64,000 nucleotides of DNA from Sedimentibacter sp. (GCA_018436705.1 JAHDLA010000018.1:277460-341459), one strand, 5' to 3'. Counted from the stretch's first letter, positions 27,843 through 36,800 are shown. Made by a program: numbers and translations. The notes: generated from the sequence alone by a model not told the origin.

Positions 27843-28118
27843 CTAATCCCTTTGATCTAAATAAACATCCTCATCATACTCTGACAAGTGAAAGGTCATT
27901 CGTGAATAGAATTTTAACCTGTGACCATAATTTCTTGCTTCCGTCGGTGTAACCCCATGGTAATCTTGAAAAGCTCTTGTAAAAGAGCCTGCTGAGCAAG
28001 AAACTAGCCTCTCAACTTCTTTGAAATCAATACTATACATAAGATTTTCTTCAATATAGTCTAAAGAACCATTCAACTTTTCTAATATATCTATGTTATA
28101 TGACCTCCTTCTAATCAA
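27843..28118 (-). pseudogene. Internally deleted and truncated AraC-type regulator
   Basis: The 91-codon open frame matches the AraC part of the 24290-25165 protein at both ends (LDYIEENLMYSIDFKEVERLVSC and SFTRAFQDYHGVTPTEAR), but about 45 residues between the two helix-turn-helix units are missing, and the GyrI-like domain is absent. The deletion is in frame, so a short protein could be made, but it would lack one DNA-recognition helix. It sits just upstream of the phosphotransferase remnant, where the original regulator of that operon would be expected. Confidence 0.7.
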
Positions 28119-28351
28119 TAATATAGCATAAATTAAAAGAATCCTTCCGACACTTCTTGCACAATTTTGCAGGATTATTTTCTTAAAATTGAAAAAATAT
28201 TTTCATACAAAGTTTCTAATTCTGTTTCTGTCTTTTATTTGTTTTACCTATTATTTAAAATTTGATGTGAAATGAAATATGTAGATTGCCAAGTAAAATT
28301 AACTTCTTTCTTGATTAATTTTCATTATTTCTTTTCTTGAAATGCAAAAAA

Positions 28352-28380
28352 CAGGATTTGATCGGCATAATCAAATCCTG
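28352..28380 (-). terminator. Rho-independent terminator of the 28402-28983 gene
   Basis: CAGGATTTGAT and ATCAAATCCTG form a perfect 11-bp stem with a 7-nt loop, followed by TTTTTT on the minus strand. The spacer from 28119 to 28351 shows no gene. Confidence 0.8.
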
Positions 28381-28401
28381 CCATGTTTTATTTATTTTGA
28401 G

Positions 28402-28983
28402 TTAGAGATCAGATTTTTTCTCAAGTAAAAGAATTAAATCATTAAAGTTTTTTTCAGCTACTATTTCTTTATCTCTATAATGTTGTATTTTTTCTTTATG
28501 ATTAATGCCATTTTCTTTAAAATCAATGTACGAGTCATTAATTGCATTTTTCAAAGAGGGAAATACATTGATTATTCGTTTTATTACATTAACATACACA
28601 TTATCATAAAGGCGAAAGCTTTCAAATAGTCCTGATGTCAGTCTACCATCAGAAAAAATATATATGTATCTATCTCTGCTCTCATTGGATAAACCAACTT
28701 CAATTTTATGCCTATACAATCTAAAAATAGTATTTTCTTCATTTACCACTACAGGAAACAGCATAGAAAATAGGAATACAATTTCTTCTTGTTCATCAGT
28801 TAATCCCGAAAAGTCGCCTTCATTCAGCATTGTTACAATCTCATCAGTAAAAATGCAGTCTTTTATTTTATTACCTAATTTGGCTCTTAATTTTCTTTCT
28901 TTTTCATCGCACAGTAAATTATCAATGGAATCTAATAATTTGTTAATCGGATTTTCATTATCCTGACGGCTGTTATCTGCCAT
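28402..28983 (-). CDS. Hypothetical protein
   Basis: 193-aa acidic to neutral, soluble, mostly helical protein that I do not recognise. No signal peptide, membrane segment or enzyme motif is visible. AAAGGAG lies before the ATG and a strong terminator follows the stop, so it is a real single-gene unit. It stands between the resistance-gene remnants and the 2-hydroxyacid dehydrogenase operon. Confidence 0.6.
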   Translation of the reverse strand: MADNSRQDNENPINKLLDSIDNLLCDEKERKLRAKLGNKIKDCIFTDEIVTMLNEGDFSGLTDEQEEIVFLFSMLFPVVVNEENTIFRLYRHKIEVGLSNESRDRYIYIFSDGRLTSGLFESFRLYDNVYVNVIKRIINVFPSLKNAINDSYIDFKENGINHKEKIQHYRDKEIVAEKNFNDLILLLEKKSDL

Positions 28984-29044
28984 TTTTATATCAGCTCCTT
29001 TCGCCTTACTAAAACAAAATTTTCCTGAACATTTAAATAAGTTA

Positions 29045-30001
29045 TTAATTTACAACATTAACAGTTTTTCCATTAGCAAAAGATTGAATATTCTCTGCTA
29101 ATAGATCAATGAGCCTTTGCCTGGACTCAGTACATTTCCATCCTATATGCGGGGTAAGAATAACATTATCCATAAAAAACAGAGGATTATCCGGCTTTGG
29201 CGGTTCCGGGTCCTGAACATCCAATGCTGCTCCGGCAATTTTTTTGCTTTTTAATGCTTCGATCAAATCCGCTTCATTTATAATCGCTCCCCTTGCGGTA
29301 TTTATTATAAATGACGAATCTTTCATAAGCTGAAGCTTATCCTTATTGATCAGGTTCTTTGTTTCAGATGTAAAAGGACAGTGAATGGTAACAAAATCAC
29401 TTTCTTTTAATAGTTCTTCGAGCGATACAGATTGTATTTGTGGATCGTTCCAAGTCTTTGGACTGCGACTGTATACTAATATATTCATCCCTAGAATTTT
29501 AGCAACCGTAATTACTTGTTTAGCAATATTACCTGCACCAATAACACCCAGCGTTTTATTTTTTATTTCAAAATGATTAACCATGAGACCCTTGGTGAAA
29601 TTATCATAATTTTTATGGCTGAGCATAACCTGCTGTCTGGTCATTGAGGAACATAAGCTTAAGATAAATGTTATCGTGAGCTGTGCTACTGCTTCTGAGC
29701 TGTAAGTTGGAATATTGCATACTGTAATGTTTTTTTCTTTTGCGGCAATAATATCTATGTTATTATATCCGGTTCCAGCTTCACAGATCAGTTCCACAGA
29801 AGGCGGAAATTTTGTGATTATGTCCCTGCCTAAAGGCAGTTCTTTTGTAATTATGATATTTTGACCTTTAGTTCTTTCTAAAACTTCATCGTAATTACTT
29901 TCGTTATATTTCGTAATATTGGTTACATGTATTAAGGATGAATAGTCAAGTTTATTATCAAAGTCAACTTTTCCAGAATTAAGAAATACCGTGTTTCTCA
30001 T
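29045..30001 (-). CDS. D-isomer-specific 2-hydroxyacid dehydrogenase
   Basis: 318-aa NAD(P)-dependent dehydrogenase. The NAD-binding domain has GVIGAGNIAKQV, SADH-type HCPFTSETKNLI, NTARGAIINEADLIEAL (catalytic Arg), LDVQDPEPP (catalytic Glu) and LTPHIGW (catalytic His). This family interconverts 2-oxo and D-2-hydroxy acids such as glyoxylate/glycolate, hydroxypyruvate/glycerate or pyruvate/D-lactate. It starts 1 bp after the stop of the GntR gene and is the last gene of the lrgA-lrgB-HAD-GntR operon. In that context a glyoxylate or hydroxypyruvate reductase is the most attractive reading, as an inference. Confidence 0.9.
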   Translation of the reverse strand: MRNTVFLNSGKVDFDNKLDYSSLIHVTNITKYNESNYDEVLERTKGQNIIITKELPLGRDIITKFPPSVELICEAGTGYNNIDIIAAKEKNITVCNIPTYSSEAVAQLTITFILSLCSSMTRQQVMLSHKNYDNFTKGLMVNHFEIKNKTLGVIGAGNIAKQVITVAKILGMNILVYSRSPKTWNDPQIQSVSLEELLKESDFVTIHCPFTSETKNLINKDKLQLMKDSSFIINTARGAIINEADLIEALKSKKIAGAALDVQDPEPPKPDNPLFFMDNVILTPHIGWKCTESRQRLIDLLAENIQSFANGKTVNVVN

Positions 30002-30002
30002 A

Positions 30003-30722
30003 TTAATCCTCTTCCCTTATATTTTTTATAGATTTACTTATAAAATCATTTGTATATTCCAGATGTTTTCGCATTGCTGCAGAGGCTTTTGAAGCATCAT
30101 GAGCTTCAATTGCCTTAACAATAGCTTCATGCTGCTCCTTAACGATATTTCTGTTCTCCGATGTTTTAAACATATTTGCCACTACATCTTCAATATATCT
30201 GTCTACCAGATAAGAAACCGCATACATCACATTGCCAACAAGATAATTTTCCGATGCCTGTACAATTTGATAATGTATTTTTTTATCGATATCAGCAATT
30301 TTTTCATAATTTTCTTCATGATTCAATAAATTAATTAGATCCTTTATTTCCTGAAGCTTGACATCACTAATATTCTTTGCTGCTAAAGCGGCTGTTTCAG
30401 GTTCAATTATTTTTCTTAATTCTAAAATTTCATTTGTTTTACTTCCATGAAGCATAAAAGTGATTGAAAGGGGTTCCAACAAGCTGTCTTCAAAGTTTTC
30501 TTTTATATAATTTCCTTCACCTTGTCTGCATTCAACTATCCCCAGCATCTCTAATGATCTTAAAGCTTCCCTTATTGAGTTTCTGCTGACATTAAGCTGT
30601 TCACACAAATCTCTTTCAGAAGGTAACTTATCTCCGCATCTTAATTCGCCCTTTTTTATGATATCTTTGATCTGTTCTATTACCTGTTCGAAAACTTTTG
30701 TATTTTTAATTTCACTAAACAA
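30003..30722 (-). CDS. GntR family transcriptional regulator (FadR/LldR subfamily)
   Basis: 239-aa regulator. The N-terminal winged helix has LPSERDLCEQLNVSRNSIREAL (residues about 32-53) and GEGNYIKE. The C-terminal all-helical FCD domain contains ELRKIIEPETAALAA and the metal/ligand His positions in IDKKIHYQIV and KEQHEAIV. FCD regulators bind 2-hydroxy and dicarboxylic acids such as lactate or glycolate. The start is a TTG with GGAGG 9 bp upstream. It lies inside the operon it probably controls; the operon promoter carries a TGGTCCTACCA sequence matching the FadR-type operator TGGTNNNACCA. Confidence 0.9.
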   Translation of the reverse strand: MFSEIKNTKVFEQVIEQIKDIIKKGELRCGDKLPSERDLCEQLNVSRNSIREALRSLEMLGIVECRQGEGNYIKENFEDSLLEPLSITFMLHGSKTNEILELRKIIEPETAALAAKNISDVKLQEIKDLINLLNHEENYEKIADIDKKIHYQIVQASENYLVGNVMYAVSYLVDRYIEDVVANMFKTSENRNIVKEQHEAIVKAIEAHDASKASAAMRKHLEYTNDFISKSIKNIREED

Positions 30723-30766
30723 TTTAAAATCCCTCCAAACGATAAAATTTATTTATGAGTCTTATA

Positions 30767-31429
30767 CTATTTACTTTCTTTCATTATTGCAATAAGTTCC
30801 AAAGGATTTTTAATAATTACTTTTGCACCGTTCTTCCATAATTCATCCTCTTTCCTGAACCCCCATGCTGCACCAACAGCATACATGCCGCCTCCATTCG
30901 CTGTTTTCATATCAACTCCTGAATCACCAAGATACAGGAAATCTGAGGCTGATATTCCTGAAAGTCTTGATATTTCCAGTGCAGAATATGGATCTGGCTT
31001 TTTAGGTGCACCTATTCTGGCACCATAAACTAAATCGAAGCGCTCCAGCCCAAAAAACTTATCTATTACCTTCTCGGTAAATTGATGTGGTTTATTAGAA
31101 AGCACAAACATTCTCTTCCTTAATTTCTCAAGATTATACAGTAATTCATTTATACCTTCATAGGGTTTTGTTGCCTTACTCCATCTTTTATTGTATTCCT
31201 TCTCAAGTTCAGCTAAATATATGCTTACCTTTTTCTCGTCACGTTCTTCTTCCGGTAAAGCGCATATTGCTAAATTTCTCATTCCATTACCGATAAACTG
31301 TCTATATTTTTCTGTAGCATGCTCAGAAAACCCATGTCTGTTTAATACAAAATTCATAGAGTCAGCAAGATCCTCAATCGTATTAAGCAAAGTACCATCT
31401 ACATCAAAAATAATTCCAGAATAATTCAT
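30767..31429 (-). CDS. HAD family hydrolase, phosphoglycolate phosphatase-like
   Basis: 220-aa HAD phosphatase. Motif I is FDVDGTLL with nucleophile Asp9 and acid/base Asp11, motif II is VLSNKP, the conserved Lys lies in APKKPDP and motif IV is YLGDSGVDM. The helical cap and length match Gph-type phosphoglycolate phosphatases and related PGMB enzymes. GGAGG precedes the start. Its place between lrgB and a GntR/2-hydroxyacid dehydrogenase pair supports 2-phosphoglycolate as substrate, giving glycolate for export or oxidation, but HAD specificity cannot be fixed from sequence alone. Confidence 0.87.
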   Translation of the reverse strand: MNYSGIIFDVDGTLLNTIEDLADSMNFVLNRHGFSEHATEKYRQFIGNGMRNLAICALPEEERDEKKVSIYLAELEKEYNKRWSKATKPYEGINELLYNLEKLRKRMFVLSNKPHQFTEKVIDKFFGLERFDLVYGARIGAPKKPDPYSALEISRLSGISASDFLYLGDSGVDMKTANGGGMYAVGAAWGFRKEDELWKNGAKVIIKNPLELIAIMKESK

Positions 31430-31450
31430 ATTAAAATTCCTCCATTCTAT

Positions 31451-32155
31451 TTAATTAAAAAATACAGAAAATATATCCCACATAATTGGAGCTAAAAAAA
31501 CGGTAATAATCCCTGAAATAGCCATAGTTAAACCACTCATCGCTCCCTCAATTTCTCCTGATTCCATCGCCTTTGCAGTTCCAATCGCATGGGAAGAGGC
31601 CCCCATTGCAATCCCTAACGAAACTTTGTCATTTATTCTAAAAATTTTATATAAAATTGGTCCTAAAACCGAACCTATGATACCAGTAAGTATAATTGCT
31701 ACAACAGTAATTGACTGTAGCCCGCCTAATTGCTTTGAAACAGCCATTCCTATTGGTGTCGTAATCGATTTAGGGATTAATGATTTTATAAGTACGTCAG
31801 ATATTTTAAAAAATTTTGAGAATACAATTACAAAAGCAATTCCGCATATATCACCGCATAAAATACTTATGATGATAGGCAAAGCATTTTTTTTAAATAA
31901 AGAAAATCTTTTATACATGGGCAAGGCTAATGCAACTGTTGCTGGATATAAAAAGAATGAGATAAGCTGACCTCCTATATTAAAATCTTCATATTTTATG
32001 TGTAGCTTTGTAAGTAATATAATCAATATCGCGATAGCAATCAGCAAGGGGTTAAAAATTGAAAGTTTTATTTTTTTATTTATATAAACTCCTATTTCAT
32101 AGGCGACTAACGATAGTAATACACCAAATACAGGAGAACTGGTAATTTCATTCAT
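31451..32155 (-). CDS. lrgB: LrgB family membrane protein
   Basis: About 234-aa integral membrane protein with seven to eight hydrophobic segments. LrgB-family signatures are present: KSITTPIGMAVSKQLGG and MGASSHAIGTAKAMESGE. The start at 32155 follows AGAGGT and overlaps lrgA by 8 bp. LrgAB/PftAB pairs act as pyruvate or 2-hydroxyacid transporters in Bacillus and relatives, and the plant homologue PLGG1 carries glycolate and glycerate. The downstream HAD phosphatase and 2-hydroxyacid dehydrogenase fit such a role better than the older holin-like murein hydrolase interpretation. Confidence 0.92.
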   Translation of the reverse strand: MNEITSSPVFGVLLSLVAYEIGVYINKKIKLSIFNPLLIAIAILIILLTKLHIKYEDFNIGGQLISFFLYPATVALALPMYKRFSLFKKNALPIIISILCGDICGIAFVIVFSKFFKISDVLIKSLIPKSITTPIGMAVSKQLGGLQSITVVAIILTGIIGSVLGPILYKIFRINDKVSLGIAMGASSHAIGTAKAMESGEIEGAMSGLTMAISGIITVFLAPIMWDIFSVFFN

Positions 32156-32501
32156 GTAAGTTACCTCTTCTAAAAAATTTAACAATATATGCTGTTATTG
32201 TCCAAACCATTACTGTTGAAATAATTAAAATGGTTATGAACCCCACCCATCTTCCTTTCAATATTGCAAATGATGTTACCAGACCTACTCCTGCAGGAAT
32301 AAACAAAAACGACATATTTGATAATAAAAATTCACATACATCCTCGATCATTTCAACTTTAATTATTCCTTTTTGAAGTGCCAGAAAAAGTAGGATTAAA
32401 CCAATAACAGAGCCTGGAATTGGTATGTGGAGCACTATTTGTAATACTTGTCCAATAAAATATGTAACTAGAATAATCATTAACTGCTTTAAATATTTCA
32501 T
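32148..32501 (-). CDS. lrgA: LrgA/CidA family membrane protein
   Basis: 117-aa protein with four hydrophobic segments. The LrgA/CidA hallmark IPIPGSVIGLILLFLAL lies near residues 27-43, and FIPAGVGLV near residue 72. It is the first gene of the operon, directly behind the promoter and palindrome at 32523-32587, and is coupled to lrgB by an 8-bp overlap. It is the partner subunit of LrgB in the membrane transporter. Confidence 0.92.
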   Translation of the reverse strand: MKYLKQLMIILVTYFIGQVLQIVLHIPIPGSVIGLILLFLALQKGIIKVEMIEDVCEFLLSNMSFLFIPAGVGLVTSFAILKGRWVGFITILIISTVMVWTITAYIVKFFRRGNLHE

Positions 32502-32522
32502 GAGATCTTTCCACCTTTCTCT

Positions 32523-32587
32523 AAACTAACTGGTAGCATGGTCCTACCAGTTAGTTTTAATATACCACTCCTGATTATATATTGCAA
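32523..32587 (-). promoter_or_regulatory. Promoter and GntR-type operator of the lrgAB-HAD-gntR-dehydrogenase operon
   Basis: On the minus strand -35 TTGCAA (32582-32587), 17-bp spacer and -10 TATATT (32559-32564) lead straight into a perfect inverted repeat: AAACTAACTGGTAG (32523-32536), 7-nt centre, and its complement (32544-32557). Within it TGGTCCTACCA matches the FadR-type consensus TGGTNNNACCA. The repeat covers the transcription start, which fits autorepression by the operon's GntR protein. Confidence 0.7.
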
Positions 32588-32719
32588 TAGCAATGAGTAA
32601 AAATCCTCACTTAATTTATAAAAATAACCTGCTCTTTAATAATAACATCTTCTTTAGAATTGACTGATTCATAAATTCCCCTGTCATATACTTTTCTGTC
32701 CCCTTCTGTCTTAAACAAA

Positions 32720-32743
32720 AAACCGCCAAATCTCCGACGGTTT
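32720..32743 (-). terminator. Terminator downstream of the XRE-cupin regulator
   Basis: AAACCG and CGGTTT form a short hairpin followed by a T6 run on the minus strand, 15 bp after the stop codon of the XRE-cupin gene. Confidence 0.55.
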
Positions 32744-32757
32744 AGAATATCTTATAC

Positions 32758-33318
32758 TTATGTAAAAGCTGGTGTAAGGACAAATAATATATGATTAGCT
32801 TGGTTTCCTTTGTTTATAAATCTATGTTTTACATTAGGTGGAATACGAACAACATCTCCCTCATCCAGGAAATATTCAATCCCTTCTAATTCTACATACG
32901 CCTCTCCCTTCATAACAACAGCAATCTCTTCCTTGTCCATATGAGAATAATACCCTTCTGTAGTGCTGGCATGAGCATTTAGATCCATCATTAAAAGTTC
33001 AATATGTGCCTTCATAAAATCCGGTGTTAATATATCATAAACAATGTGGTCATTATTTTCACGATAAACTTTCTTGCGATCTTTTTTTTTCGAAATTAAT
33101 GATTTAGTATCAATATCATTTATAAAAAGTGTATAGAGAGGTACATTTAGTGCCTGTGCAATAAGCTCTAGCACGCTAAGTGACGGGTTTGCCTGCCCTC
33201 GCTCAATCTGGCTTATAAGAGATGTACTTATGCCAGAATATTCTGCAAATTCACGAATTGTCATTCCTTTTTTCTTCCGGTAACTCATAACTGTTTGTCC
33301 AAGACGATGATAGTTCAT
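32758..33318 (-). CDS. XRE family regulator with C-terminal cupin domain
   Basis: About 186-aa protein. An N-terminal Cro/C1 helix-turn-helix (MTIREFAEYSGISTSLISQI, residues 19-38) is joined to a cupin_2 domain (EEIAVVMKGEAYVELEG, DEGDVVRIPPNVKHRF). This MtrR/PuuR-like build usually senses small molecules and controls amino-acid or polyamine metabolism. The start at 33318 is the ATG preceded by AAAGGA; an open extension 72 bp upstream lacks a site. The gene diverges from the EamA exporter and probably controls it. Confidence 0.9.
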   Translation of the reverse strand: MNYHRLGQTVMSYRKKKGMTIREFAEYSGISTSLISQIERGQANPSLSVLELIAQALNVPLYTLFINDIDTKSLISKKKDRKKVYRENNDHIVYDILTPDFMKAHIELLMMDLNAHASTTEGYYSHMDKEEIAVVMKGEAYVELEGIEYFLDEGDVVRIPPNVKHRFINKGNQANHILFVLTPAFT

Positions 33319-33478
33319 ATTAATATCCTTTCCATAATAATGTGTTTTTCCGCTAATTTGTACTAACATAATGTATTTAAGAGATAGCACTGTAATTTAT
33401 TGATTTAATATGCTACAATCACTTGTATATTATATTATACTATATATTTCATAATAAACAAGATTAAGGAGTTATCAG

Positions 33479-34387
33479 ATGAAATCAAGAATTATTCAAT
33501 ATTTTTCTTTGTTTTTAGGAATACTTGCTCTATCTACTTCAGCTATTTTCGTAAAATTAGCTAACGCTCCTTCTTCGATTACTGCTTTTTATCGGCTTTT
33601 CTTTGCAGTGATGATGCTATTGCCATTTTTAGTATTAAAAAAAGAAAACCGACAGGCTTTTCTCTCATTAACTAAGAAACAATGGGGATTAGGATTACTG
33701 TCAGGATTATTATTAGCAATACACTATGTTTTATGGTTTGAATCCCTGAACTACACATCTGTCGCAAGTTCAACCGTTATTGTCACATTACAGCCTCTTT
33801 TTTCATTTGCCGGAGGGCATTTCATTTTTAAGGAACGTGTCAGCAAGGGAGCAATAGCAAGCTGTTTTGTTTCCATAATTGGATGTTTTATTATTGGATG
33901 GGGAGACTTTCAAATCAGTTATCAGGCCTTATTCGGTGATATTCTTGCATTCATAGCCGCCGGTATTATAACTGCTTATTTTTTTATTGGTCAGCATATG
34001 CGTAAGAAATTATCTGTCGTTCCTTATTCAATTTTAGGATATGCAAGCAGTACACTTTTTTTAGCGATATATACCCTCAGCCAGCATGTATATTTTACTA
34101 ATTATCCCCTATATACATGGAAATCCTTTATTGGATTAGCTTTAATAGCAACGATTTTGGGACAAATGGTTTTTAATTGGCTGCTGAAATGGTTGAGTAC
34201 ATCGGTTATATCAATGAGTATCCTGGGGGAAACTATTGGAACGTGTATCCTTGCCTATTTCATTCTAGGAGAGATTATTTCATTGCGGCAGGGAGTAGGA
34301 ATAATAATCACTTTAGTTGGCCTTACCTTATTTTTCTTTCATAAAAAAAAGGTACAAAAACAACAATATGACTGCTCTGTTGTATAA
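33479..34387 (+). CDS. EamA/DMT family transporter
   Basis: 302-aa protein with ten hydrophobic segments in two EamA repeats. The first carries SSITAFYRLFFAVMML and SVASSTVIVTLQPLFSF; the second STSVISMSILGETIGTCILAYFILGE. The C-terminus is basic (HKKKVQKQQ). GGAG precedes the ATG. Members export amino acids, metabolites or drugs. The divergent XRE-cupin regulator supports export of a small metabolite; the substrate is unknown. Confidence 0.9.
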   Translation: MKSRIIQYFSLFLGILALSTSAIFVKLANAPSSITAFYRLFFAVMMLLPFLVLKKENRQAFLSLTKKQWGLGLLSGLLLAIHYVLWFESLNYTSVASSTVIVTLQPLFSFAGGHFIFKERVSKGAIASCFVSIIGCFIIGWGDFQISYQALFGDILAFIAAGIITAYFFIGQHMRKKLSVVPYSILGYASSTLFLAIYTLSQHVYFTNYPLYTWKSFIGLALIATILGQMVFNWLLKWLSTSVISMSILGETIGTCILAYFILGEIISLRQGVGIIITLVGLTLFFFHKKKVQKQQYDCSVV

Positions 34388-34492
34388 ATATATTATTTAT
34401 CTTATGTAATAGTTAGCTTTTATGCTAATTTAGGGGGATCTTTCTTTATCCCTTTTCAAGGCATATCATATAAAAAATTGGAGGTATTTAAC

Positions 34493-34852
34493 ATGGAGAA
34501 AATTAATATTAAAGAAAAACTCAGCTTTTTTAGTGAGTACTGGAGTCCCAGAATTATTGGTGAAGTGAATGAGTCCTATGTGAAATTGGCTAAATTTAAA
34601 GGTGAGTTTATATGGCATGTTCATGAAAACGAAGATGAAATGTTTTATGTACTTAATGGAATATTGACAATTAAGTTTAGAGAGAAAGATATACAACTTC
34701 ATGAAGGTGAATGCATAGTGATCCCGAAAGGAATCGAACATATGCCTGTCGCAGAGGAAGAAGTTCAGGTAATGCTTATCGAATCGAAGACTACTTTAAA
34801 TACTGGCAATGTAGTAAATGAAAGAACAGTAGAAAACCTAAAAAAAGTTTAA
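34493..34852 (+). CDS. Cupin domain protein
   Basis: About 119-aa single-domain cupin. The two cupin motifs are visible: WHVHENEDEMFYVLNG (His, His, Glu metal ligands) and GECIVIPKGIEHMPVA (third His). The start at 34493 follows GGAGG at normal distance. Small cupins of this form are often mannose-6-phosphate isomerase-like or act as dioxygenases or sugar-binding proteins; no specific reaction can be assigned. It follows the EamA gene on the same strand after a 105-bp gap. Confidence 0.85.
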   Translation: MEKINIKEKLSFFSEYWSPRIIGEVNESYVKLAKFKGEFIWHVHENEDEMFYVLNGILTIKFREKDIQLHEGECIVIPKGIEHMPVAEEEVQVMLIESKTTLNTGNVVNERTVENLKKV

Positions 34853-34911
34853 TTGTAACATCTACTACCAGATATAATTCTATCTTGTAACTAAAAGTGG
34901 AGTAATTCTCA

Positions 34912-35787
34912 TCATTCCAGAGGCTGACATAAATCTCGCCGTCCGGCGTTTTGATAGGGCGCTGTTCTAGGCTTTCCCCGAAGCCATCTGCATTTTGTGC
35001 AGACACTAACCACTGCTTTTGTAGCAGCCACATCGCTATATGGAATACAATCTATATTTTTCATTATAAAATTATATGCATCTTGGACATTGCTCCTATC
35101 GATAATCTCAATAATTTTATCTCTAAGTACATACGCGGCGGCCGTTGCAATTGCCTCAGGAAGTCTAGGATATAAATATGCTTTGCCATCATCGAAGACT
35201 AGTTGGTGTATATATCCGTCGCTCTTCATTCTATTTATGCGATCAGTTCCCATGAATTGCTCTGCAGTTTTTAGCGATATAACTCCTCTTGTTACCGAAA
35301 GGATTGCTAAACGTGGATCAGCCGTTCTACTGTTCATATCACTAAAGATGGCTTCTGCAAATAGACGATAATCACTTCGTGTTTCTGCATTAGTCACTAT
35401 TTTGGACCATACTGATTCTAATACAGAGTAATTCGTATAACTAGGCAGAAAAAAAACCGTCTTTGTATCGGAATTGTCATCTATACTGTCGTTATGTTCA
35501 AGTAGGCAGGACGCTAACACCCTTAAAACACGGGGATTTCTGTATTGTACATTACATTGTGCTCCTTGATAAAATGCTGCACCATTATTATCCATGAAAA
35601 ATTCCATGGCACTATAAAACTCTTCATCTGATAAAGCATCGAGTTTTACCATGGGAGCCTTACCAATTGCGTTTTTAGCTGGCCCGCTATTGATTCTGCC
35701 TATGCAATCATAAGTATGTTCATTCATAACGAGAAGTAACGAATATTCGTTTTCTCGATTAATATCATTGAGTTGGTTGATTTCGCG
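34912..35787 (-). pseudogene. C-terminal part of a nuclease-ATPase defence-like protein, separated by an in-frame TGA
   Basis: Reads in the same frame as 35788-36693 after one TGA at 35788-35790 and continues for about 290 codons. The ATG at 35727 has no ribosome-binding site, so it is not an independent gene. It has a helical, STAND/winged-helix-like composition (LDALSDEEFYSAMEFFMDN, SVTRGVISLKTAEQFMG) and a helical C-terminal part. The last 30 residues turn Cys/Arg-rich and look out of frame. In the neighbouring frame about 34912-35005 reads ADGFGESLEQRPIKTPDGEI, so a second lesion or junction near 35000 is likely. Confidence 0.65.
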
Positions 35788-36690
35788 TCAGAATAGCTTA
35801 TCATTAACAGAACAAATGTTATCAAAGATAAATACTACTCTGCTTTTTTTCTCTCTTTCGCTAAACCCGTTGATTAGCCAATGCTTTACCTCATTTGTCC
35901 CAAAACTTCTGAATACTTCTCTGCAAAACCAATTGGACATCTTCTCAAGCGGATCATAGCTTACGTTAGCATCAATATAAACTGGAATAAGATTATCGGG
36001 ACACTTCTTGCACATCTGGTATATGACGTTCGTCTTTCCCGCTAAAATTGAACCAACGAAGCTAATTAAAGGACAATCTTTTGCTTTTTCTATCAGTTGA
36101 TTTACAGCTGTACGCTCCAGTTGAAAATTTCTTGCAACTTGGTATGTGAAGTCATTAATATCACCTTCAATTTCTTCAAGCGCCTTTTTTGTATATCTCG
36201 CCAATATCTCTCTCCACATGTCATTATCACGGCCAAGAAGTACGGTGATAGCCTCATCCTTGTCTGCACTTGCGCATTTCGTAGCAGCTTGAAAGAGAGA
36301 TTGCACCATATACTCATTTACATTATCTGCTATCCACGGCTTGCGATCATAAGTATTAAAAAACTGAGTGTTTTCACCATTACTGATAATCGTAAGTGGC
36401 GGCATCGGATCTAAAAGTCTAGCATATGAGGTCCCTTGGATAGCATCATCATATGAAAGTGTTATACCCGGCGCCTTTAATTCAAGAATCGCCAGATTGA
36501 CGCCTTTATGTTTAATCAGAACATCTGATCGCGCGAATGCCTTATCCTTTTTCGTTCCATCATATAAATATGTATTATGTCCTAGTGTAAGCTGAAACTG
36601 CTGTTGATGGGTAATATCCCCATTATTAATCATTGGAAATATTCGTTTGATTTCTTCGTTTACTCTAGCTTCAAAGGTTGCCTCATTCAT
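35788..36690 (-). pseudogene. N-terminal part of a PD-(D/E)xK nuclease-ATPase fusion, ended by a nonsense codon
   Basis: About 300 codons from an ATG with GGAGG 7 bp upstream. Residues 1-110 resemble the HsdR N-terminal nuclease domain, with a PD-(D/E)xK core at SDVLIKH (Asp56) and LELKAPG (Glu70, Lys72). A P-loop ATPase follows, with Walker A GSILAGKT near residue 220 and Walker B VVFIFDN near residue 288. The frame stops at TGA (35788) and continues unchanged after it (REINQLNDINREN), so one base change has split the gene. The nuclease plus STAND-like ATPase build is typical of anti-phage proteins. Confidence 0.7.
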
Positions 36691-36800
36691 CACAAATCCT
36701 CCAATAATTAATTATATAAGACTCAGTCTACAGCCGGATGAAATTATCACCGCTATCCGTTTGTATGTTATCGAAAAATATAACCTTATTACTTCCTTAA

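Noticed and set aside
35788..35790. In-frame TGA of the nuclease-ATPase as a selenocysteine codon
   Set aside because: No redox motif surrounds it and the family is ATP- and DNA-related. A nonsense mutation (for example from TGG or CGA) is simpler.
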